Source of the DNA: Methylomonas fluvii
GTDB lineage: Bacteria > Pseudomonadota > Gammaproteobacteria > Methylococcales > Methylomonadaceae
Direction: 5' to 3'
Assembly (NCBI RefSeq): GCF_014850975.1
Contig: NZ_JACXST010000001.1
Location: 1,922,001-1,986,000 of the forward strand
DNA: 64,000 nt
In this document: one piece after another, positions 57,865 to 64,000 of the stretch
Layout of the letters: each line of letters starts with the position of its first letter
How positions within the stretch are numbered: position 1 is the stretch's first letter
Notes under the pieces: model-generated
Databases searched by the model: none
What the model saw: only the letters and a program-made list of their open reading frames with translations
Told to the model about the DNA's origin: nothing
Made by a program: the position numbers and the translations under genes

Positions 57865-59367
57865 ATGTTCGCCCTGTTCGAGAATCCCCGCTTGCGCGGC
57901 GGCATCCACGCTGAAGAGCACAAATCCGATACCTCTCCGCTCAGCATTGTTACCAATTTTCCAACGCCTAAAAAATTGTATATTCCGGTACAACAGCATG
58001 TCGGCAAACCTGCCGAGCCGGTGGTAAAAGTCGGCGAGAAAGTGTTGAAGGGCCAATTGCTGGCCTATAGTCAAGGCACCATTTCGGCGCCTGTGCATGC
58101 ACCAACATCGGGCGTTATCGCCGATGTTAAGGACTTTCCGGCACCACATCCGTCGGCTTTGCCGATAAGGACCGTGGTGATTGAAAGCGACGGCAAAGAG
58201 CAATGGGCCGATTTAATCGTTCCGGAAGACCCGTTTCAACTCGAGCCGGAAGAAATCTGCCAGCGCGTCGGCGCCGCCGGTGTGGTGGGTTTGGGCGGAG
58301 CGGTGTTTCCGTCGGCTGTCAAGCTTAGTCTTGGCCGTAAAAACAAGATCCATACCTTGCTGATTAATGCCGGCGAATGCGAGCCGTATCTGACTTGCGA
58401 TGATCGCTTGATGCAGGAGAGAGCCGAACAAATCGTTGCCGGCATCCGGCTAATGTTGCGCGGCATGGATGCGCCCAAAGCCTTAGTGGGTATCGAGGAC
58501 AACAAGCCCGAGGCTTTTACGGCCATGCAGGTGGCCAGCCAGAGTTTTTCAAATATCGTCGTGGCCCAAGTGCCGACGCGCTACCCGATGGGTTGGGACC
58601 GGCAAATGTTGCGCTACTTAACCGGTCAGGAAATTCCCGCCGACGGTCGGGCTACCGACATTGGAGTGGTGGTGCACAACGTCGCCACGGCCTTTGCGGT
58701 TTATCAAGCAATATGCTTGGGCCAACCTTTGATTAGCCGAGTAGTCACTGTCTCAGGTGCTGCCGTCGCCAAACCTAGAAACGTGGAAGTGCCCATCGGT
58801 ACTTTGATGTCGGAAGTGTTGGGGTTTTGCGGCTTGGAAAAATCGAAAATGGCTCGCTTGGTGATGGGTGGGCCGATGATGGGCGATGCGCTACCGATAG
58901 CCGAAGTGCCGGTGGTTAAAGCTTGTAATGGCATTTTAGCCTTATCTGCTGCCGATATTGATGAGCCTCCGGTACAGCCATGTATTCGTTGTTCCAGTTG
59001 CGTGACCGCTTGTCCGGTAGGTTTATTGCCCTTGGAAATGGCCAGCCGTATCAAAGCCAACCAGCTGGACTCGGCGGTTGATTTAGGCCTAAAAGATTGC
59101 ATTAGCTGTGGCAGTTGTTCTTATGTCTGCCCGTCGAATATACCCTTGGTGCATTACTTTAAATTTGCTTCCGGCGAGTTAGTTAAACGCCAACAAGCCG
59201 AGCACAAAGCCGAACAAACCAAGCGTTTAGTCGAAGATAGAAATAATCGGATGGAACGGGCCAGATTGGAAGCCGAAGCAGAAGCCCAACGCGCTCAGGA
59301 AGCAAGAGTCGCCCGTTTGGCTGCCGCACAACAGGCGCAATCCGCGCCAGCAGAGGAAACCGTATGA
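57865..59367 (+). CDS. rnfC: Rnf complex subunit C (NADH- and FMN-binding)
   Basis: A 500-residue peripheral subunit. GLGGAVFPSAVKL and NAGECEPYLTCDDRLM mark the NADH/FMN-binding Nqo1-like domain, and two clusters (CIRCSSCVTACPVG, CISCGSCSYVCPSN) lie at about residues 373-430. The C-terminal 60 residues are a charged Ala/Glu/Arg-rich helix. It oxidises or reduces NAD(H). It overlaps rnfD by 4 bases (ATGA). Confidence 0.95.
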   Translation: MFALFENPRLRGGIHAEEHKSDTSPLSIVTNFPTPKKLYIPVQQHVGKPAEPVVKVGEKVLKGQLLAYSQGTISAPVHAPTSGVIADVKDFPAPHPSALPIRTVVIESDGKEQWADLIVPEDPFQLEPEEICQRVGAAGVVGLGGAVFPSAVKLSLGRKNKIHTLLINAGECEPYLTCDDRLMQERAEQIVAGIRLMLRGMDAPKALVGIEDNKPEAFTAMQVASQSFSNIVVAQVPTRYPMGWDRQMLRYLTGQEIPADGRATDIGVVVHNVATAFAVYQAICLGQPLISRVVTVSGAAVAKPRNVEVPIGTLMSEVLGFCGLEKSKMARLVMGGPMMGDALPIAEVPVVKACNGILALSAADIDEPPVQPCIRCSSCVTACPVGLLPLEMASRIKANQLDSAVDLGLKDCISCGSCSYVCPSNIPLVHYFKFASGELVKRQQAEHKAEQTKRLVEDRNNRMERARLEAEAEAQRAQEARVARLAAAQQAQSAPAEETV

Positions 59368-60425
59368 GTAATAAACCGATTAGCGGGCCTCACGTGGCGG
59401 CTACCCGCCGTGTCGATCAAATCATGCGCTTGGTGATTATCGCCTTGGCACCGGCCACGGCCTGCGGCGTATTGTTGTTCGGCTGGCCGGGTTTGTATTT
59501 GCTGGCGGTGACCGTGCTGTCTGCAATGGCTTTCGAAGGTTTGTGCCTGAAAATTAAAGGCGTGGCGGCCATGCCTTATCTGCGGGACGGTTCTGCGATA
59601 GTCACCGGTTTGCTGGTGGCGATGACCTTGCCGCCTTGGGCGCCGTGGTGGATAGGCGTGGTTGGCTCGGCTCTGGCGATTGTACTGGGCAAGCACGTTT
59701 ACGGTGGCTTGGGGCAAAACCTGTTCAATCCGGCCATGCTGGCCAGGGTGGCTTTACTGATTTCCTTTCCTATCGAGATGACTACTTGGGCCAACGTATC
59801 GCCGCTGTTCACCGGGCCCGGCGTGATAGATAGCTTGGCGATAACCTTTGGTGGCTTGGATAATCCTGACGCGGTGACCGGTGCTACGACCTTGGGTTGG
59901 GTGAAAACCGAGTTTTCGCAAAACCGGCTGTTGCCCGGCAGTTTGATCGAGTATTCGGGATTTTTAGCGTTTCTCGGCTGGGAGCGCGGCAGTCTTGGGG
60001 AAACCTCATCTTTATTATTATTGGCCGGTGGAATCTGGCTGATGAGGCAGGGCGTCATCAAGTGGCATATTCCAGTCTCATTGCTGCTCAGTATTTTTCT
60101 GCTATCGACGATTTTTCATACTTGGGACAGTCAGCATTACCTGGGGCCGTGGGTACATCTGAATTCCGGGGCGGTGATGCTGGTAGCGTTTTTTATCGCC
60201 ACGGATTACGTCACTTCGCCTAACACACCTTTAGGCCAAGTGATTTTCGGTGCCGGCTGCGGTTTGCTGATTTTCGTGATTCGCTCTTGGGGCGGCTATC
60301 CGGAAGGCACCGGTTTTGCGATTTTATTGATGAATGCGGTTACGCCGCTGATCGATCATTACATTCGTCCGAGAATTTATGGCCGCTACCGAAACGGCAA
60401 GCCGCTCGATATTTCCAATTCCTGA
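59364..60425 (+). CDS. rnfD: Rnf complex subunit D (covalent FMN)
   Basis: A 353-residue membrane protein. The VTGATTLG motif near residue 175 holds the Thr that binds FMN covalently. Most of the rest is hydrophobic helices (MLVAFFIATDYVTSPNTPLG is a family signature). Overlaps rnfC by ATGA; rnfG follows 8 bases later. Confidence 0.94.
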   Translation: MSNKPISGPHVAATRRVDQIMRLVIIALAPATACGVLLFGWPGLYLLAVTVLSAMAFEGLCLKIKGVAAMPYLRDGSAIVTGLLVAMTLPPWAPWWIGVVGSALAIVLGKHVYGGLGQNLFNPAMLARVALLISFPIEMTTWANVSPLFTGPGVIDSLAITFGGLDNPDAVTGATTLGWVKTEFSQNRLLPGSLIEYSGFLAFLGWERGSLGETSSLLLLAGGIWLMRQGVIKWHIPVSLLLSIFLLSTIFHTWDSQHYLGPWVHLNSGAVMLVAFFIATDYVTSPNTPLGQVIFGAGCGLLIFVIRSWGGYPEGTGFAILLMNAVTPLIDHYIRPRIYGRYRNGKPLDISNS

Positions 60426-60433
60426 GACTGGCT

Positions 60434-61174
60434 ATGAATTCCGAACCCGTTAAATCACCCGCTAAAGCGCATCAATATATAGAGTACGTTTTACGTACTT
60501 TCAGCGACTTAAGGCAAAAACTGGCCGTGTGGCTGGAGCCAGCTCATTTGGAACAATTGCGGCCGCTATTGCAGTATCAGGCTGGTGTGCTGGGTGGTTT
60601 TGCGTTGTTGGCGGCGATTTTACTGGGCGTGGCCGATCTGGCGACACGCGGTGTGATCGAGTTGCGCTTGCAGGAGGATCTACAGGCCAACCTGGAGCAA
60701 GTGGTTCCGGCTGAGCTTTACGATAATAATTTGCTGAAAGACAGCGTGTTGCTGCCATCTGCCGATGCCAATCTGGGTGCAGAACAAACTGAGGTCTACC
60801 TGGCTAAAAAGGCAGGTTTGGTCAACGCGGTCTGTTTTAAATTCGTCGCACCTGACGGGTATGCCGGGCCGATCAGTTTGGTGATGGGTATCGACAGTAA
60901 GGGCGAAATTCTCGGCGTGCGGGTTATTGCGCATGTCGAGACGCCGGGCTTGGGCGACAAGATCGAGGTGACCAAGTCCAAATGGGTGCTGTCGTTTAAC
61001 GGCAAGTCCTTGGATAACCTAACGGTCGAACAGTGGGCGGTAAAAAAGGACGGTGGGGTGTTCGACCAGTTTAGCGGGGCGACGATCACGCCGCGCAAAG
61101 TCGTACAGGCAATCAAGCGGGGCTTGGAGTTTTACAAAGTGCATCAGGCGGAGTTGTTGAGCTCTAGCCGATAG
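60434..61174 (+). CDS. rnfG: Rnf complex subunit G (covalent FMN)
   Basis: A 246-residue protein starting at ATG 60434 (MNSEPVKSPAK); a longer in-frame start at 60287 lies inside rnfD. One membrane helix (residues about 55-75) is followed by a periplasmic FMN-binding domain with SGATITPRKVVQAI near residue 213, where the Thr binds FMN. VRVIAHVETPGLGDKIE is the conserved FMN-domain core. A structured repeat separates it from rnfE. Confidence 0.93.
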   Translation: MNSEPVKSPAKAHQYIEYVLRTFSDLRQKLAVWLEPAHLEQLRPLLQYQAGVLGGFALLAAILLGVADLATRGVIELRLQEDLQANLEQVVPAELYDNNLLKDSVLLPSADANLGAEQTEVYLAKKAGLVNAVCFKFVAPDGYAGPISLVMGIDSKGEILGVRVIAHVETPGLGDKIEVTKSKWVLSFNGKSLDNLTVEQWAVKKDGGVFDQFSGATITPRKVVQAIKRGLEFYKVHQAELLSSSR

Positions 61175-61180
61175 TTTTTA

Positions 61181-61460
61181 TGTGTCGCTATCGCGACGCT
61201 TAGTTTGTATGTCGGTTCGCGGACCGACAGCCGCGATACTTTTCTTTGCTCCGCCAAAGAAAAGTATCCAAAAGAAAGGCGGCCCGAATGCCGCTTTGTT
61301 CCTGCGCTCCGAAGCGTTTGGCGAGGGTTTTCGGAAGGGGCTTCCCAGCCCCTCCGAAAACGAGCGGCATCCATGCCGCTCCCCTAACGGGCTAGTCTCG
61401 GCAAACGCTTCGGTGCTCGGCGCGGCATACGGGAAGAAAACCGTCGCGATCTTCTCGGGT
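61181..61460. repeat. Structured intergenic repeat inside the rnf operon
   Basis: The 321-base gap between rnfG and rnfE is filled with palindromes: GTCGGT-N6-ACCGAC (61211-61228); a perfect 14-bp stem (61235-61268, arms ending CTTTG and CAAAG); a GGGGCT/AGCCCC stem extended by TTTTCGGA/TCCGAAAA (near 61330-61360); GAGCGGCAT/ATGCCGCTC; and an outer pair GAAGCGTTTGGCGAG (61311-61325) with CTCGGCAAACGCTTC (61397-61411). It looks like a dispersed REP/BIME-type element. It contains no gene. Confidence 0.8.
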
Positions 61461-61495
61461 ATTAACACCTGCTCACGATTTTTGGAGAAACCATC

Positions 61496-62206
61496 ATGAA
61501 TCTTTCGATTCTGTTTTCAGAACAATATAGAAAAATCGCCCGCGACGGCCTGTGGGACAACAACGTGGTTTTGACGCAAAACCTGGCACTGTGTCCGTTG
61601 CTGGCTGTCACCGGGACTGCAACCAATGGCCTGGGCATGGGCTTGGCGACCATGGTGGTGATGGTGGCATCCAACGCCGCGGTATCGGTGAGCCGGCATT
61701 TGATTCCTTCGGAAATCCGGATTCCGATTTTCGTTTTGTTGATTGCCGCGTTGGTCACGCTGGTGGATATTTTCCTGAATGCTTGGATGCATGAACTGCA
61801 TAAAGTGCTGGGCCTGTTTATTCCGTTGATTGTGACCAACTGCGTCATTCTCGGCCGGGCCGAAGCCTTTGCCTCCAAGCAACCGGTCATGCCGTCGATG
61901 TGGGATGGGTTGATGATGGGTGTGGGTTTTACTGCGGCGATGGTGGTACTGGGGGCGATGCGGGAGATTAGCTCTGCCGGCACTTTATTTGCCAACGCCT
62001 CAGTGCTGTTGGGCGAGAGCTTTCGGTTTTTGGAAACTACCTTGATTCCCGAATACAAAGGCTTTTTGCTGATGGCTTTGCCGCCGGGCGGTTTCATCAT
62101 GCTGGGTTTCATGGTGGCGCTGAAACGGCTGCTGGACCGGAAAGCGGCTGCCAAAATGAGCGAACCGGCCATTATTGATGCGATTGTCTTGGAAGAAGGG
62201 GCGTAA
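61496..62206 (+). CDS. rnfE: Rnf complex subunit E
   Basis: A 236-residue membrane protein homologous to RnfA, with six helices. DNNVVLTQNLALCPLLAVT and VTNCVILGRAEAFA carry the conserved cysteines that coordinate the membrane iron centre with RnfA. ATG 61496 follows a TTTGGAG site (GGAG about 8 bases upstream). rnfH starts 3 bases after its stop. Confidence 0.94.
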   Translation: MNLSILFSEQYRKIARDGLWDNNVVLTQNLALCPLLAVTGTATNGLGMGLATMVVMVASNAAVSVSRHLIPSEIRIPIFVLLIAALVTLVDIFLNAWMHELHKVLGLFIPLIVTNCVILGRAEAFASKQPVMPSMWDGLMMGVGFTAAMVVLGAMREISSAGTLFANASVLLGESFRFLETTLIPEYKGFLLMALPPGGFIMLGFMVALKRLLDRKAAAKMSEPAIIDAIVLEEGA

Positions 62207-62209
62207 ACT

Positions 62210-62473
62210 ATGAATGTGGGTGTATGTTATGCGCAGGCGGACAGGCAAATCTGGTTGCGGCTGGAGGTGCCGGAGGGCAGTACCATCGCCGAAGTGATTG
62301 AATTGTCCGGCGTGTTGACGCAGTATCCGGAGATCGATCTGGAGAGCCAAAAGGTCGGGATTTTCGGTAAACTGGCCAAATTGGATGCGTCGGTTAAGGA
62401 AGGAGACCGCGTGGAGATTTATCGTAAAATCACCGCGGATCCCGCGCAAGTTCAGCGCAGGCGGGTGGCATAG
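62210..62473 (+). CDS. rnfH: RnfH-family ubiquitin-like protein
   Basis: An 87-residue RnfH (PF03658) protein. VCYAQADRQIWLRLEVPEGST and VGIFGKLAKLDASVKEGDRVEIYRK are the family core. In Rhodobacter RnfH is needed for the nif-linked complex. Gap to bfd is 3 bases. Confidence 0.9.
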   Translation: MNVGVCYAQADRQIWLRLEVPEGSTIAEVIELSGVLTQYPEIDLESQKVGIFGKLAKLDASVKEGDRVEIYRKITADPAQVQRRRVA

Positions 62474-62476
62474 CCC

Positions 62477-62698
62477 ATGTATGTGTGTCTCTGCAAAGCG
62501 GTAACCGACAGTCAGCTCGATGCTGCCATAGAGAGCGGTTTATGCTCGCGGAAACAGTTGGTGCAATGTTTCGGCGTTGGCGGCGATTGCGGTAAATGTA
62601 ACAAGGACATTGCGCAAATTTTGGATAGAAAAAATGCATGTCGGCTATTGCAGGCTGCGAATGACGCCCAACTAATCACAAAAACCCAGGAGATTTGA
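62477..62698 (+). CDS. bfd: Bacterioferritin-associated ferredoxin
   Basis: A 73-residue [2Fe-2S] protein. [11 protein letters not shown] and a C-x2-C late in the first half (CGKC) supply the four cysteines of the BFD domain. It reduces bacterioferritin iron so it can be released. It abuts bfr by one base. Confidence 0.87.
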   Translation: MYVCLCKAVTDSQLDAAIESGLCSRKQLVQCFGVGGDCGKCNKDIAQILDRKNACRLLQAANDAQLITKTQEI

Positions 62699-62699
62699 C

Positions 62700-63164
62700 A
62701 TGCAAGGCGATAAAAAAGTAATCGAATTTTTAAATAAGGCACTGGAAAACGAATTAACCGCCATCAATCAATATTTTTTGCATGCCCGGATGTTCAAAAA
62801 TTGGGGCTTTCAAAAGCTGAATGAAAAGGAATATCACGAATCCATAGACGAGATGAAACACGCCGATCAATTGATCGAAAGGATTTTGTTTCTGGAAGGC
62901 CTGCCCAATCTGCAAAGCCTGGGCCGTTTGATGATAGGCGAAAATCCTAAGGAAATGCTGGAATGCGACCTTAAGTTGGAACATCTGGCCTTACCGTTGT
63001 TGAGAGAGGCGATTGCTTATTGCGAAAGCATCAACGACTACGTCACCAGAGAGTTGTTCGAGCATATTTTAGAAAACGAAGAAGAGCACGTCGATTGGTT
63101 GGAAACTCAGATGGAGCTGATTGAAAAAGTCGGTATTCAAAACTATCTGCAATCGCAGATGTAA
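62700..63164 (+). CDS. bfr: Bacterioferritin
   Basis: A 154-residue bacterioferritin. The ferroxidase ligands Glu18, Glu51 and His54, the heme-binding Met52, and late EEEHVDWLE residues are all in the expected places. It stores iron; placed after rnf in a NifA-controlled operon, it may supply iron to nitrogenase metalloclusters and Rnf. A GC-rich hairpin follows. Confidence 0.94.
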   Translation: MQGDKKVIEFLNKALENELTAINQYFLHARMFKNWGFQKLNEKEYHESIDEMKHADQLIERILFLEGLPNLQSLGRLMIGENPKEMLECDLKLEHLALPLLREAIAYCESINDYVTRELFEHILENEEEHVDWLETQMELIEKVGIQNYLQSQM

Positions 63165-63190
63165 ATAGGCGCTCCAGTCAAAAAATTGTA

Positions 63191-63211
63191 CGGGGCCGAT
63201 TGCCGGCCCCG
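63191..63211 (+). terminator. Hairpin after bfr
   Basis: CGGGGCCG pairs with CGGCCCCG around a 5-base loop, 27 bases after the bfr stop, with only a short T content after it. A likely end of the rnf-bfr transcript. Confidence 0.65.
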
Positions 63212-63636
63212 TTCGGATAGCAAGCCCTGTCACTTCAGTATTGGCTCAACGGTTGTAATATCGTTGTTGCACATCGTTTTTTGGATTTTTCTGAAATTCT
63301 TTGATACCTCCATGTTCTTAACAGGGTTGCGGTATCTAGCCGCGATCCGAAGACTGCGAGACTTGATCATTGCTGGATGAATGAGACGCTAATTCTCGCA
63401 ATCGCGGTTTTGGCGTACCCTCCAGGTCGGCCATCTCCGTCTATAGTTATGCTGCCTCGCTTGCCCCAGGGTTAAAACAGAGGCGCATTCATATCGGCAG
63501 GTGGCCAACTTTCATAGATGTTCCCCAATGATGAATGAGTTATCCTTAGCGGTATTGCGCAACATTGATGCCTGGGGCTGTAGGCTTAAAATGGCCTTTA
63601 ACGCGCTAACAACACCGAAAACATAGATAGGAATTT
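63212..63636. other. 425-base gap without a supported gene
   Basis: No convincing reading frame. The sequence ATGGCCTTTAACGCGCT at 63591-63607 has GG-N10-GC spacing and lies 30 bases before the next start, so it could be a weak sigma-54 promoter, but the match is poor outside those four bases. Confidence 0.4.
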
Positions 63637-64000
63637 ATGCCGCACAGTGCCTTTACGCTGGAATCGTTGCTGGAAACTCATGATCTGCCGCTGATCATAA
63701 TCGGCGCCGATTTACGTATCGTGGCAGTGAATCGCGCTTGGGAAAATAGTTTTGGCGTCATGCGGCAGAATTTGGTCGGCCAACCGTGCTGCGCCGAAAA
63801 TCGCAATTGCCGTCATCAGCGCTTGTTTCAAACTCTGGAGGCCTACGCCGGTATTTTTGCCGACACCAACGATGCCAGTTCCCAGCGCTCTTTTAGTGCG
63901 CGCGGTTTTCCGTTGCTGGATGCCGATGCCACATTGTATTTGGGCGAAACGCTAACCGTGTTGAAAAGGTCCGCGGCAAAAGGCAACGAGGCACCGGCCA
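63637..64000 (+). CDS. PAS-like sensor protein, cut off by the window end
   Basis: The frame runs open from ATG 63637 (MPHSAFTLESLLETHDLP) to the last base, at least 121 residues. LIIIGADLRIVAVNRAWENSFG is a typical PAS start. A cluster Cys-Cys-x5-Cys-Arg-His (GQPCCAENRNCRH) follows and may bind iron or a metal. Proteins with this pattern are often sigma-54 regulators or histidine kinases; the output domain is beyond the window. The start is supported by position after a gap and by the PAS pattern, with only a weak ribosome site (AGGA). Confidence 0.65.
   Translation, partial: MPHSAFTLESLLETHDLPLIIIGADLRIVAVNRAWENSFGVMRQNLVGQPCCAENRNCRHQRLFQTLEAYAGIFADTNDASSQRSFSARGFPLLDADATLYLGETLTVLKRSAAKGNEAPA

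Noticed and set aside
60287-60433. Longer N-terminus for rnfG
   Set aside because: It lies inside rnfD in another frame and gives unrelated residues; the ATG at 60434 gives a normal RnfG start.
63591-63607. Sigma-54 promoter for the partial PAS-like gene
   Set aside because: Only the GG and GC bases match; kept as a remark, not as a feature.
1-64000. CRISPR array, tRNA or rRNA genes
   Set aside because: No regularly spaced direct repeats, no cloverleaf and no rRNA signature were seen on either strand.

Overview
The window looks like part of the chromosome of a nitrogen-fixing gammaproteobacterium with an exosortase A (XrtA/PEP-CTERM) exopolysaccharide system. The gene families (NifL/NifA, an Rnf complex with rnfH, dusB-fis-purH-purD, a folate cyclohydrolase, the XrtA glycosyltransferase set) fit a Methylomonas-like methanotroph best. 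That genus call is inference, because no methane oxidation genes lie in the window.

Bases 1-18480, all on the + strand, form one long exopolysaccharide/exosortase locus. It runs: an outer-membrane barrel, the XrtA-associated ATPase, wecB, a polysaccharide deacetylase, a FemAB-like transferase, two XrtA-type glycosyltransferases and an amidotransferase. An embedded module follows (9797-12857): a Tat-signal-bearing protein, a PqqD-like chaperone, an HprK-related kinase and a nucleotidyltransferase. Then come two more glycosyltransferases, a CapK-like adenylate-forming enzyme and a second asparagine-synthase-like protein without its glutaminase cysteine. A type IV pilin and a GT-C/TPR membrane protein follow (18741-21346), then an SbcC-like SMC ATPase without sbcD.

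Bases 24900-34000 are mostly housekeeping on the - strand: a TIGR04073 exosortase-associated protein, tex, a tiny membrane protein, and the dusB-fis-purH-purD operon. sirB2 and an RlpA-like protein with an altered catalytic motif sit between them on the + strand. Bases 34059-39022 hold cysC, a DHH phosphoesterase, a protein with three VanZ units and a secreted gene broken by a one-base slip in a G run; the last two are AT-rich and look accessory. A methyltransferase and a PEP-CTERM substrate gene with a likely sigma-54 promoter follow.

Bases 41199-46062 are a mobile region: an IS3-family remnant and two near-identical 1410-bp IS256-family copies in opposite orientation around an FAD-linked oxidase. 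Both transposase genes carry the same in-frame TAG. The right copy has an 8-bp target duplication; the left copy has none. Next on the - strand are a GDSL hydrolase, the XrtA-type priming sugar transferase, a DegP-like protease, lpxH and a cyclophilin. On the + strand are cysS and fchA, and the gap at 49364-49706 holds a possible small RNA.

Bases 53295-63164 are the nitrogen-fixation energy module: nifL-nifA on the - strand, divergent from rnfABCDGEH-bfd-bfr on the + strand. Two perfect NifA upstream activator sites and a sigma-54 promoter precede rnfA, so NifA probably drives Rnf to supply low-potential electrons to nitrogenase. A structured intergenic repeat of about 230-280 bp splits the operon between rnfG and rnfE. 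The window ends inside a PAS-like sensor gene. I saw no tRNA, rRNA or CRISPR array.
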